A DNA stretch of 64,000 bases from Xiphydria camelus (taxonomy: Eukaryota; Arthropoda; Insecta; Hymenoptera; Xiphydriidae), in contig OY783191.1 in assembly GCA_963678675.1 (NCBI GenBank), positions 19,037,111 through 19,101,110 of the forward strand, in the 5' to 3' direction. Made by a program: the position numbers and the translations under genes. This document shows positions 46,383-57,707 of the stretch, piece by piece; the stretch's first letter is position 1, and every line of letters starts with the position of its first letter. The notes under the pieces are model-generated. The model did no database searches. It was not told the origin of the DNA and saw only the letters and a program-made list of their open reading frames with translations.

Positions 46383-47490
46383 AACATGCAGACCGATAAA
46401 CTCTTTATTAGACACTGCATTCGCTATGAATTCCATCAAGGAAAAAGTGTTAGGAAAGTATGTGAATCGATCGGTTGTGTTCTTGGGGGTGACATTGTAT
46501 CTAAAAGTACATGTGAGTATTGGTATAAGAGATTTAAAAACGGTGATTTTTATGTTAATGACCGTGAACGTACCGGGGTCCCTGTAAAAGTGGACGACCA
46601 GGAACTACAAACGTTGCTGGATGAAAACTCTTGCCAGACGGAAATACAACTTTCAGGACAACTAGGAGTAACTGAACAAACTATTTCCAATCGCTTTGAA
46701 GCAAAGGGAAAGATTCGAAAAGGAACAAAGTGGGTGCCACACTCTTTGACTCAAGCAAATAAAAATAGCCGTGTTGACATATGTTTGAATCTTTACAACG
46801 AATAACAAAGAAAGTCTTTTTTCTGGAAAATTGTGACCGGCGATGAAAAGTGGATTTATTTTGATAATCCAAAACGCTGATATCATTGGGTTGACCCCGG
46901 TGACCTGACGACATCGACGTCAAAGCGCAATATTCACTGCGACAAAGTCATGCTGTGTATATGGTGGGATATGAAAGGCGTACTCCATTATGAACTTCTG
47001 AAACCTAACCAGACAGTTACTGCCGATCACTATCGTCAATCATTAATACGATTGAACCAAGAAATTGATTAAAAGCGTCCATTTACTGGCAATGAAAACG
47101 TCCAGTAAAACTGCTCCATGACAACACCAAGCCTCATGTGGGATGACCGGTCAAGGATACGTTAATGGCTCTTGGGTGGGAAGTTGTACCACACCCGGCG
47201 TATTCACCAGACTAAGGTCCAACTGATTTTCACTTCTCTCGGGAAATGCAAAACGAATTGTCTGGTGCACGATTCAAAACATTTGAAGAAGTCCAAAAAT
47301 AGGTCGATAACTTCCTCATCTCGCAAGATGAAACTTTCTTTGCGGAAGGCATCCGTGAATTGCCTAAAATATGGCTGAAGGTCATTGAAAGTGAGGGGGA
47401 TTATTTTAATGAATAAATGTATTTTACTTTTTTCAAAAATAAATTTTGAATTTTTGCAAAAGAGTCCTAAAACTTATTTGTACACCTAAT
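46383..47490 (+). pseudogene. mariner transposase pseudogene
   Basis: The N-terminal HTH region reads LFIRHCIRYEFHQGKSVRKV, followed by KSTCEYWYKRFKNGDF and the conserved WVPHSLTQ. Catalytic Asp codons: VTGDEKWIYFDN (46842), LLHDNTKPHV (47120) and HPAYSPD (47220), a spacing of about 34 residues as in mariner DD34D. Stops (46803, 46878, about 47071 and others) and frameshifts break it. The 3' terminal repeat is visible: complement of the end is TTAGGTGTACAAATAAGTTT. The 5' repeat is not found. Confidence 0.9.
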
Positions 47491-47499
47491 ACTAAATAT

Positions 47500-49430
47500 C
47501 GCCTACAGAGAGTCCCGACTTGAATCTGCAACATAGCAATTAAGCGATTGCGAGAAAGAATATGTGACGAATGCATAAGAACCCCTTTGCCGCATAAACT
47601 CCAACTGAAAAAATCTAGAGAAATGTGCGACAAAGAAGTTCTTATGCACTCATCACATGTTCTCTCTCGCACTCGCACGATTGCTATGCTGCAGATCCAT
47701 GTCCAGATCCAGTAGCAACCATGTAAGTGCGAGAGAGAATATGTGACGAGTGCATAAGGACCTCTTTGTCGCACAATTCTCCAGACTTGTCCAATTAAAG
47801 CTTATGCGACAGAGAGGTTCTTATGCACTCGCCATATGTTCTCTCTCGCACTTGTACGGTTGCTATGTTGTAGATCCAAGTCCGGACCCCCCGTATGTCA
47901 AGCTTCCTTGAATACACACTGTACACTTGGATCTGCAACATAACATATATAGTGTATACGATTTTGTGGAAGTATAGACGATGAGTATCATCATTGATTG
48001 GTCGTGGTGGATAGAAGAGTTTCAGCAGAATCGGCAACTGCCAGTGATGAAACTCTGCAATCAGTTAAGTACGCCTGATTCTTATCAGATTGAAGAGTTG
48101 TATCACTAGCAATTGCCGATGCTGCGTAACTTCTGCTACCCACCAAGCCTATTCAACGATGATGCTCATCGTCTATACTTCTACAAAATCATATGCACTA
48201 AATTTGTTATGTTGTGGATCCATGTCCGAATCCTGTATAACCTTGCCTAGTCTTTGGGAAGTGGATTAGAATAATATAAAAATCGTAAGCAATACTTCAA
48301 GAAAACATCCGTAGAAATCATAATTCAAGAAAGGAAGAAGACCAACCAAATTCCAATTGAATTTTTTAAAATATCCATCTTTTCCTAGACTGTTTCACAT
48401 TAATACCTGGTTTCTGCTTAAGTCCTAACCTAATTTAACCCTACCTTAAAGATCAATGTATAGAGCATCACTAGACCGTTTATGTTGTCCTTCAGCCCTA
48501 GTCGTATCTTAACTAAATCCTTAAAAATTCCCAACTTTTAACTTCAGTTTCGAAGCGCTATCCTAAAACCGAAATAGTGTATGCACTTTGAGGAAGCAAA
48601 CTGAAACAATAGATTCATAATGTTAAGAAAAAAGTAATTCTAGAAATGACGATCGTAAAATTTGTAGAGCTCTATCGTATCTCCCATGCACACTATCAAA
48701 CATACAGAGTTATTCACTGGACCTGCAACGTAGCAAATATAACGTCTACGATTTATGGAATTATAGACGATGAGCGTCTCCAGTGATTGGCCGTGGTGGA
48801 TAGAAGAGGTTAATCAAGATCGGCAACTGTAGTGATGAAACTCTTAAACTGAGGTAGGTACTCCTGATTCTAACTAGAACTAAAGTGAAATCTGGTAAGA
48901 ATCAGGTATATTAAGTGTTTCATCATTACAGTTGCCGGTACTGCTTAACCTCCCCTACCCAACAGGACCAATCAATGAGGACATTCATTGACTATTATTC
49001 CATAAATCGTAGACGTTATGTTTGCTATGTTGCAGGTCCAGTGAATAACCCTGTAAAAATGTGTATTGTATGTACAGTGTTATTCCCTGGACCTGCAACG
49101 TAGCAAATATAATGTCTACGATTTGTGGAACTATAGACGATGAGCGTCTTCCTTGTTTGGTCGTGTTGGATAGAAGAGGATAAGCAGGATTGGTAACTGT
49201 AATAATAAAACTCTTGAACTAAGGTAGGTACTCCTGACTTTAAATAGAACTAAAGTGGAATCTGGTAGGAATCAAACGTACCTACCTCAGTTTAAGAGTT
49301 TCATCATTATAGTTGCCAATCCTGTTAACCTCTCCTACCAACCAATTAACGATTACGCTCATCATCTATAGTTCTATAAATCGTAGAATGTTTGCTATAT
49401 TGCAGGTCCAGTGAATAACCGTGTATATGG
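47500..49430. mobile_element. Tandem cluster of palindromic MITEs
   Basis: At least five fold-back units stand head to tail. Two short ones (47502-47895) share GAGAGAATATGTGACGAGTG and its complement. Three longer ones (about 47930-48245, 48713-49053, 49075-49424) share GGACCTGCAACGTAGCAAA ends, ACTATAGACGATGAGCGTC and GTAGGTACTCCTGA centres. Ends begin TACAG or TTATTCACTGG. A half unit of the longer type is at 58590-58786. Sequence between 48245 and 48713 shows no gene. Confidence 0.75.
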
Positions 49431-49818
49431 AAATGAACGGCGAAAAACTAGATTTCTTGGTGGAACACTTGGGTGTAAATTCTCTATACCGGGTCTTAGG
49501 CTAAGTTGTGGTCATAGGACGATATTGTACGTAGCGCTTTGTAGACTGTAGGATATACGCTATTGGTCGGAGACGCAAGGACGCCGAACGGTTGGCTCTA
49601 TCTATCGCCGGCAGACGTCAATCGTTGCGACAGAAGTTCCCTAGGGCGTAGGCACCTAAGAGACGAAAGGTTGACACATACGTTTGTTTACAAAGTGGAG
49701 TTTTTCAGAGAAACTGTATTTTTTGGAAATAAAACGTGGTTTTCAAAGGTAATAAAATATTTCCATTCGCGAAACGATTTCCTCCGCGTTTATTTCGACC
49801 CTCGGACGCGCTTATTAA

Positions 49819-50316
49819 CCCTTTCGGTCACTGCGTCGTCAATTGACGACATAAGAATCTTAACTCCGTTTATGCGGAACTGATTGCGTTTTGCCACATA
49901 TACACGATGTAGGCAACTGATGGCATCCCATTTGAAGTGCGTTAATCACATTTGGCACCATCTGTTAAAATTGATAACATTTGTAAGCAATTTCTACATC
50001 GACTCCCATAACGTGTTCAGAAGCACTGTAAATACGGTCAGAATTTTCTTAAATTTTTATGTCATCAAACTGTTTTAAATATCGGTTTGTGTAAATTTTG
50101 AAAGTTTATAAGTGATATTATAAAGTTACATAGTAAATATGCCGGACATTTTATATATTTTGTCAAATTATTTTTTTAAAGTTGTATGTCATCATTTTGA
50201 CAAAAGGCAAAGAAGATCAGTTTTTCAAGTTAAGGGTATTTATAGTACCTCCAGTGATCCAAAACCACTAATCAAATATGTTTCACCTGATCAAAAAAAA
50301 TTCGTGACTGAAAGGG
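49819..50316 (+). mobile_element. piggyBac-type MITE
   Basis: 498 bp; TTAA at 49815-49818 and 50317-50320; ends CCCTTTCGGTCAC and (complement) CCCTTTCAGTCAC. A short palindrome CGTCGTCAATTGACGAC lies just inside. A frame at 50139 (MPDILYILSNYFFKVVCHHF) has no recognised family and reads into the end. Confidence 0.9.
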
Positions 50317-50342
50317 TTAATAAAAAGTACAAATACAGTTAA

Positions 50343-52786
50343 ATCGGGGTAATGAAGGAACGGTGATAAATCTTGCGATAAATGTAAAATAATTAACGAG
50401 TTGTAGAGACAAGTGAACCGATGTGGAAGATTACAGTGACTAGACAGTTCTCAGGATTTTTGAGTAGGATAAGTGTAACGATAAATCGAGAGGAATAACA
50501 AAAATGAATGTTTTCGAAGTCACTCAATTTCTTTATACTTTACAAAGGCAATAATATTACAAAAAATTATTCGTAGAATCAAAGAAAGTGATGAATTCTT
50601 CACGGCATTTCACGACCGTTTGGATTATTGCTCGGCTGAGCAAGAGAATCATTTTGAACATCTCCTGTAAAGATGAAGCAGTGGTGAGTTTTCCACAAAA
50701 CGTTATAATATGAAAACGATTTGTTTGTTTGTTGTTACATTCATGGTATCGTTTTGCATAATTTTATTAACCTTTCACGGTGTTCCTGATGTTACAGCTT
50801 TTCATGTCTTCCGGGGGAGTTGATGCTCATTGTTGAATGACATAGAGTGAAACGAGGGAGGATTTCAGTTGGGAGCAATCAGACACTACTGCGAGAAGCA
50901 CCAACCCAGGCTCTTACAAAGCACCTAATCAGGTTGCTGATCGCAGGCACACTTGCGAAAGGCTTTGCCAGATTATTTGGTTACCATAGTCCGTGATTAC
51001 CTTCACGCACGGTCCATCAGGTTCTTGGGTGAGGATGGTGCGGTGCATTCCTGCGAAGTTCGGGCCGGTGTTCCGCAGGGCTGCGTTTTGGGGCCTCTCC
51101 TGTGGAACATCGGCTACGATTATGCCCTCGACGTGGAGATTCTCCACGGGTGCAAGGTGGTAGCATATGCAGATGACACATTGGTCTTGGCCCGTTGTCG
51201 GGATCCAGGAAGGGCTTCCTTGTTGGCTGCGAGGCAGGTGGGCGCGGTGGCCTTTAGAATTGATGAACTTGGGTTGAAGATTGCTCCATCCAAAACCGTG
51301 GCCATGTGGTTTGGCGCTGCGGTAAGCTTGGAGGGAGTAACTGTGTATGTGGGAGGTGAGATGGTTGCGGTCCAGCCCTCGATGCGATATCTCGGGGTCA
51401 TTTTCGACAGAGCCCTGTCGTTCAAGCCGCATTTTGAGTGTGAGGTTGAAGGCCGAGAAGGTGGTCGGAACCTTATAGAGAGTCCTGCCTGCTGGGTGGA
51501 CCTGGTGAGGCGAGGAGGCGTTTATACGCCAATGTGGTGCACTCGGTGATGTTGTACGGTGCTCCATTGTGGAGCCATCGCCTGAGTGCCTACAAATCCT
51601 ACCGGGGCCCGTTGCTGGCCGTTCAGCGCAGGATGGCCCTCAGGGTGATTCGAGCATATCGCTCGCTCTCCCTGGAGGCGACCCTGTTGTTGGCGCGGAT
51701 ACCTCCGCTTCACCTTCTGGCGGAATGCCTTCGCCGGGTTCATGACCGGGTGCAGGTCTTGCGAGACTATGGGGAGGACCGGCCGGAGAGTAAGCGCGAT
51801 ATGGTGAGGGCGGCGAAAGCGCTCACTCGAGTGCAATGGCGGATCACGTTAGAGGGGGAAAATCTCCCGGGTGCGGGGGTGCGTGATGCCATCCTGCCTG
51901 TTTTTGACAGGTGGCTAGACCGGAAACATGGGCGGATGTCATTTCATCTGACGCAACTCATGGGTGATCATGGTTGTTTCAGGGAGTTCATTTTCAGGAT
52001 AAACCGGGAAGGGTCTCCCCGATGCCATCATTGCGATGAGGAGTTCGACTCTACCGAATACACCCTGAGTGAATGCCCTGCCTGGTATCAGGATAGGGAG
52101 GCGCTGCGCACTCTTGTGGGTGATCCTGTAACGTGGGAACATATACTCCCTTGTATGCTCGCATGTAAGGAGAGTTGGTTTGCCGTGGCCCGCTTCGCCA
52201 AGACGGTTTTAACCAGAAAAGAGGAGGCCGAGAGGACCAGAGAGGCTGGTGGACGCAACCGTCGTGACTTTTAGATAAGGGTGTGTCTCTAGGTGTTGGC
52301 CTTCTAACGCCCATTAACACTGGGTTCTCTTTGGGCAGGAGTGTCCCTCTTGGTGTGGACGTGTGCTGGTACCGTCGTGCCGTGGTTGGTGGGGTGTCCC
52401 CCTACCACCCCTGGCCGGCGGTAATGCGCTTGCCGGCACAATTAACCGGATTTGTCATTGTTTCCCGATTGGACTAGCGTGGGCTGGGTCGTTGGTCGTC
52501 CTGCGGGGGCGGATTGTGCGTATTCCCCCTCCCGTGGCGCCTTGAAGAATTCATTACTTTCTCTGATTCTACGAATAATTATAATATTATTGCCTTTGTA
52601 AAGTATAAAGAAATTGAATGACTTCAAAACATTTAATTTTCGTTATTCCTCTCGATTTATCGTTACACTTACCTTACTCAAAAATGTTAAGAACTGCCTA
52701 GCCACTGTAATCTTCCACGTCGGTTCACTTGTCTCTACAACTCATTAATTATTTTACATTTATCGCAAGATTTATCACCATTCTGT
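50343..52786 (+). mobile_element. Mariner derivative split by an R1-like fragment
   Basis: Inverted arms 50355-50595 and 52545-52785 share GGTGATAAATCTTGCGATAA and CTTTACAAAGGCAATAATAT. Just inside the left arm, 50575-50669 encodes the end of a mariner-type transposase: RIKESDEFFTAFHDRLDYCS, AEQENHFEHLL, stop. Terminal bases are approximate. Confidence 0.7.
50940..52545 (+). pseudogene. R1-type non-LTR retrotransposon, 5'-truncated
   Basis: Reverse transcriptase core: LRKALPDYLVTIVRDYLHAR, AGVPQGCVLGPLLWN, VVAYADDTLVLARC (active-site YADD) and LRYLGVIFDRALSFKPHF-like sequence (here MRYLGVIFDRALSF). A frameshift near 51450-51540 precedes the thumb and tail region (51534-52274): LYGAPLWSHRLSAYKSYRGP, then a Cys motif CHHCDEEFDSTEYTLSECPA in which the usual His is Tyr. 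A GC-rich 3' part (52275-52545) with no frame follows. The GC-rich codon use is unlike the AT-rich neighbours. R1 elements usually sit in 28S rDNA; no rDNA is here. The endonuclease and first ORF are missing. Confidence 0.85.
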
Positions 52787-52925
52787 GATTGGGCTTGTTG
52801 GCCCAAAAAACTGGTTTTTGGAGTTTGCAAAAATCGTGGGGAGTTGTGAAGCACGACTAAAAATCGCAGAAAATTACATTTTCTATTGAAAATTCTTTAT
52901 TGGGATCGGAGAAAATGACAAATTA

Positions 52926-53218
52926 CACAGGCACACAAAATAAAAAAAGTTTGCGGAGCCAACAAAGCGAGCTACATAGCGTTCTAGTATTGGTCGAGAT
53001 CAGTCGAAATCCAAATTTTTTGAATTTTCTGCTTACCGGTTTTTTTAGTCGGCTCAAGTCTTGGTCGCAAAAAAAATTTCTTTCAAATGATATTAACAAG
53101 AAAAATGTAATGTTCCAACGCGATTAACGTTTCGCTCGCAAACCGCTGAACGGATTTCAGCAACTGTGACGACAACATTTTTATTTATGGATGTACATTT
53201 TTATTTTGTGTGCCTGTG
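52926..53218. mobile_element. CACAG-ended MITE, 293 bp
   Basis: TTA duplicated at 52923-52925 and 53219-53221; ends CACAGGCACACAAAATAAAA and the inverted match at 53200. Terminal bases equal those of the large CACAG element at 41157. No coding. Confidence 0.85.
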
Positions 53219-53305
53219 TTATTATATTTTTTATGTATTAGAGTTGAGAAAATGGAAAAAAATTAAAATTTTTTTTTTTAATGTGAAAAATGGCAAGTTG
53301 CTCAA

Positions 53306-53803
53306 TCATTCCGATTCGCAATGAACGCAAGTATAACCGTCGGCCAATACACGAGCACACTTCAAATAGACTGCTCGGTCGCATCCATTGCAATGAATTG
53401 CGTTGTTTTTGGTCAATTTTTTCGGCATGGGACCTTTACAGATGGTGCAAAAGTCTTCTTCTTCAGAGTCAGATTCCATTTGCGGTGGTGCTGAAAATGT
53501 GCGACGACTACGCTTTGCTGCCGGTGGTTTGACTGTTTTTTCCATCTTCTTTTGATCCTTCTTGGTCTCTTTGGCTTGCTTCTCTTCAGCTTTCTGGCGT
53601 AAGTTGGCTACATTTTCTGGCGAAGTCAATATGGTGGTTGTCATTGGCTTGTGACCTCGATTGGATTTCTTTGCCGGAGTGACACGCTTTATGGGGCTAA
53701 CTTCTTTCAATGCACGGCGAATGGATGCGCCAAATGTGCTTGGCATCGATAGATTCATAGAAAAAAATCCTTGGAATTGCACTAAACATTCGAATTTTTT
53801 ACA
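53306..53803 (-). pseudogene. Transposase tail with PHD-like finger
   Basis: Minus-strand frame from about MSLSMPSTFGASIRRAL to the stop at 53306. It aligns with the tail of the transposase at 25980-27774: TPAKKSNRGHKPMTTTILTS, NVANLRQKAEEKQAKE, SDSEEEDFCTICKGPMPKKL, HCNGC, CVHC. The His of the C4HC3 pattern is replaced (VYLKC instead of VHLKC). Here the frame joining the acidic run to the finger is open, supporting the idea that the stop at 27624 is a mutation. The catalytic core is absent. Confidence 0.8.
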
Positions 53804-54428
53804 AATAATGCGCAATACACATGTAAAATACGATTTCAGGTTGACATCTGTCATATTTGTCGTGCTTCACATCTCCCCACTTGATGTGCTTCATTTCTCC
53901 CCATTCGCTACTATTTTAAAATTGCCATCGCGTCAGTAACACATCGAATGTTTTTGCATAAATCTTTTTGAACGTCGAAAGCCTAATCATTGCTGATTAT
54001 TTTGGGTGTACTCACATTTTCGATTCGCTTGAAAATTTTATGAAAATGCCACAAACACGAATGTTCAAAAAAACTTTTAGAACAAAATGTTGAACACACT
54101 GTCTTGAGGGATACGAAAAAAATGTGCTATCGGGACGAGTGCTAGAACAAAACTGAGATATTAGGTGAAAAAATGTTGACAGTAGGTAAGAGCTATCAAA
54201 ACCACTACTAAGCGACATCTATGGCCGTGCTTCGCAACTCCCCATGCTTCAAAACTCCGCACTGTCCCCTACATCCTACAGTCTACAAAGCGCTACGTAC
54301 CATATCGTCCTATGACCACAACTTAGCCTAAAGGGCCCCATACACAGTACGATTCGTCGCTTCGATCGATCTGAAGAAAATCGTGACGATCGATCGCTTC
54401 GATGATGGGCCCCATATACGGTACGATA

Positions 54429-55195
54429 CACAGTCACACAAGAAAAAAAAAGTGGGGTATACATTTGATGCGATATATGTTATCCGTAGTAATTTTGCCT
54501 TCTGATTATGAATTCGGTGTCAAAATTTAACCATCACGTCACTTTTTTTGAATCTCAAAAAACCATCAAGAGATCATGATTTTTAAAAAAGTAATGGACT
54601 GAAACCAAATTCGCTATAGAGGTTTTTTTGGATCGCTGATCACGAATCTGAAGTCGGATTTCAAAAATTCAAGATGGCGGATCCAATATGGCGGACGAGA
54701 TTTTCGAACATTTTGAAGTTTTGTAAATATAACTTTATATTGGTCATTAGCGACTGAAAGAAACCCTATATCAAATTTGGTATGAATCTGTCGATTTTCG
54801 AAAATCTCGTCCACCATATTGGATCCGCCATCTTGAATTTTTGAAATCTGACTTCAGGTTCGTGATCAGCGACCAAAAAAACCCTCCTATACCAAATTTG
54901 GCATGAATCCGTCAAATTTTCGAAAATCTCGTCCGCCATATTGGATTCTCCGTCTTGAATTTTTGAAATCCGACTTCAGATTCGTGATCAGCGACCAAAA
55001 AAACACCTCTATTCCGAATTTGGTTTAAGTCCATTAACTTTTTGAAAATCATGATCTCTGGCTGGTTTTTTGAGATTTAAAAAATGTGACGTGATAGCCA
55101 AATTTTGACACCAGATTCGTGATCAGGAGGCGAAATTACTACGGATAACATATATCGCATCAAATGTGTACCCCACTTTTTTTTGTGAGACTGTG
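54429..55195. mobile_element. CACAG-ended fold-back with repeated units
   Basis: Flanked by ATA and TTA; ends CACAGTCACACAAGAAAAAA and complement. The right arm has two tandem units with TTGGATCCGCCATCTTGAA or the variant ATTCTCCGTCTTGAA, the left arm one. ATCACGTCAC after GGTGTCAAAATTT matches the inner block of the other CACAG elements. Confidence 0.85.
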
Positions 55196-55203
55196 TTATA
55201 TTT

Positions 55204-56818
55204 GAAGAGTCCAGGGGAAAACCCCGTCACCGGCTCAAAGCTGATTTAGAGAAAAATGAATTTTAAAGTACCTATACCAACTAATGGTGACTAGAAAAAT
55301 GATTTAAAAAATACAAAAAATGTAGTATTTGAACCTCCAACTATGCAGCTTCACAATATGTTCCCAGATAACCGTTTTTCAAAATATTGGATATTTTATA
55401 AAAACGTCCAATTTAAAATGCCAATTTTAACCCTCTTTCACGCCTAAACCAAACAATGGGGAGAAGAAATGATTTTAAAGAATGCAAATATGTAGTTTAA
55501 TGTCCACTAAATATGTATTTACAGAACAATTTTCTTTTGACAATTTTTACACTAATTTGTTTACAAAAAATGTACCCAAAATTTACAAAAAAGGTTATTA
55601 CCAACGCAAAAAAATAATCCAAAAATAGAGAAAAAGTCACCGACATTGAAATGTTGGCGGATTCACTCGTCTTCTTCAGGGTTTGTAGCGTCAATGGGAG
55701 GGTCGTCGATGTAATCGTTGGCGTCGTCGTCGTCGTCTTCAAGTCCGCCAGACCTCAAGCTTTGGTAAAAACTCTTCGCTTCTGGTTTTTCCAAAAATTG
55801 TGAGAGGTGAAGGAGATCTCTGATTTTGGCAGCTTTAATAGGGAGTTTCCCATCGTATAATCTCTTCGGTTCCACGGCTGGCTCCGGAGGTTCCTGTTTT
55901 CTTTTTTTCGAAGTCAAAGTTTTCGTAGGCAGCAGTGGATTCAATAATGGAGAACTTGTGTACGGGCCAGAGTACGTTGCTTCGTAGTAAACTAAATTCT
56001 CGCTGGTGGCACTTATTTTGAGTATTCTTATTGGTCTGGTGGGGAACGGACACTTTTTAGTATAAATGGACGACAGATGTTCAGTCCAATTTTGGAAAAT
56101 ATCGAGATCCTGGCCACAATCCACCACTTGAAAAGGAGTCGGTTTTACACGGACGTTCCTGAAAACATCTCTCCAGTCCTCAGGAGTTTCAGTGTACGAA
56201 TTTTGTTTGATAATAATACTCATGTATCACGGTCGCACTCCATGTAAGAGTGGCCTCGAATCGGGAAAATAACCTTGGTTTCCAATTTCCCTTTTTGGGT
56301 TACCCAATAGTGCAAAAACTTTATAAACGTAAAATTTTTATTTTGCCCTCCGCGTGAGTCGTAAAATATCGTAAGTTCCTTTACTGTTGGGTACAAAATG
56401 TCGCATACGAAATGATGCAACATAGAGCAAATATCGTCAGCTCCTTTTTTTGCTATAGACTCATCGTACGTGTAGAAAACTGCCTGTTGAGTTGAAAGGA
56501 CATGGATGTTGAAACTAATGAAGTTTAGTTGACGTCTGTAGTAGACGTCATTAGTAATAATGTTTGGGCAAGGCCTTCTTGACCCGGGCGCAACAGAGCC
56601 TTAATCGCAATGACGGGGTTCTTCCCCACACGCGCTGTCGATGACGGGGTTCTTCCGCAGTACAGCTAATATTCAACTATACCTAACGATGACATGACAG
56701 GGTTATTCCCCAAATCCGATTGCATCATCGGATTCTACGCCTCAAAATCCTTTAGAAACCATTTCGATCTTGTTTCACCCCAAAATGTCGATGACGGGGT
56801 TTTTCCCCTGGACTCTTC
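55204..56818 (-). mobile_element. Sola-like transposon
   Basis: 1,615 bp; ATTT duplicated at 55200-55203 and 56819-56822; ends GAAGAGTCCAGGGGAAAAAC. The motif ATGACGGGGTTNTTCC is repeated near 56606, 56638, 56686 (variant) and 56786, and once inverted at the left end (55217). A broken transposase lies between. Four-base A/T target and GA-rich ends suggest Sola (inference). Confidence 0.75.
55663..56580 (-). pseudogene. DDE transposase of the Sola-like element
   Basis: Reads LNFISFNIHVLSTQQAVFYT, YDESIAKKGADDICSMLHHF, IFYDSRGGQNKNFTFIKFLH and IFPIRGHSYMECDRD, then after a frameshift near 56221 ETPEDWRDVFRNVRVKPTPF and a long tail ending in an acidic run (LEDDDDDANDYIDDPPID). Order and motifs match the transposase at 8037-5804 (WDESQAGSGGHEI, YDNCPCQNRN, GHTHLEAD); the Asn-Cys after YD is Ser-Arg here. 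The N-terminal half is missing or unrecognised, so this is a truncated copy. Confidence 0.75.
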
Positions 56819-56986
56819 ATTTATCGTCGATTATATTTAAGTCGCTTCGATCTTATTTATCGTCACGATATTCAAGATCGCATGGGTTTCTGCTGCGATC
56901 TCCGATATCGTCTTCGACTAAGTAAATCGTTAACTACGTTGACATACACTATCGATTCGTCGTTTCGATCAGTCTGAAACGACGTA

Positions 56987-57658
56987 CAGTGGGGCCAAAT
57001 CCCGAAAACCTGGCCAAAATACAAAAACCAAAGTTTCTAGCTCGGGACTTTTCAATGTTCGATTGGTTCGAAGGAGAGTCCTAGTATGTAGATTCACCAT
57101 CAGGGCCCCCTTCCAGGAAGATATTACGCTGTAATTTCAGTCGGAATATGACCTGCGGCCGATGCGCACTAATTGATGTACAAGAGAAAGGAAGAACACG
57201 AGTGTTGTGATTGGTGCCAAAGTGTCAAAGTTTAACCAATTTCAACCAAATAAAATGGAATCATCTTCAGAAGGTCAGTGGAAAATTATACGAAATTTTG
57301 AAATTTCATTTGGTGATGAGGGAATTACTTACAGGTCAATTATACATGTCATGTTTTTTGTTGAAAAGTATCAAGTAGTTGTTCAACGTATTTGTTGAAA
57401 AAGTAATGGTGAACCGCCGCGCACCGCTCTCAAATCTACTTAAGATTGCGGGCTAGTACCTAAGCTATAAAATTTAAAAAAATCAGTTCCCCATATTTCC
57501 CCCAAAGCGAGATATATATATTTTTCTAAATCATTCCAAGAAATTATAGATTTTGCTATCGAGTATGTCGCATAAACTTTAGAGTTTATAGCATATTAAC
57601 CTCGTATAAGGGAAATTTTTGAGCAATGTCATTTAAGGAACAAAAATTATATGAGAGT

Positions 57659-57707
<49 letters not shown>

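Larger units (their letters stand above)
52787..54269 (-). mobile_element. PHD-tail pogo-like element, internally deleted
   Basis: The right end (complement) is GGGGACAGTGCGGAGTTTTG followed by TA outside. GGGGAGTTGTGAAGCACG-type motifs lie near 52838, 53870, 53890 and 54235. The catalytic core is deleted; only the tail of the transposase (53306-53854) remains. A CACAG MITE (52926-53218) has landed in its 3' part. The left end is uncertain. Confidence 0.7.
49497..54332. repeat. 60-bp inverted repeats bounding a nest
   Basis: TAGGCTAAGTTGTGGTCATA through GCGCTTTGTAGACTGTAGGA at 49497-49557 is mirrored at 54270-54332. They enclose the piggyBac-type MITE, the mariner derivative with the R1-like fragment, and the PHD-tail element. 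They may be the ends of one old element that trapped the others. Confidence 0.7.

Noticed and set aside
50929..51567. Long minus-strand frame of 212 codons
   Set aside because: Antisense to the R1-type reverse transcriptase, whose plus strand has the YADD motif; open only because of GC-rich codons.
57655..57700. GA microsatellite as a GAGA-factor promoter
   Set aside because: A simple (GA)n run without TATA, initiator or a supported downstream gene; slippage explains it.
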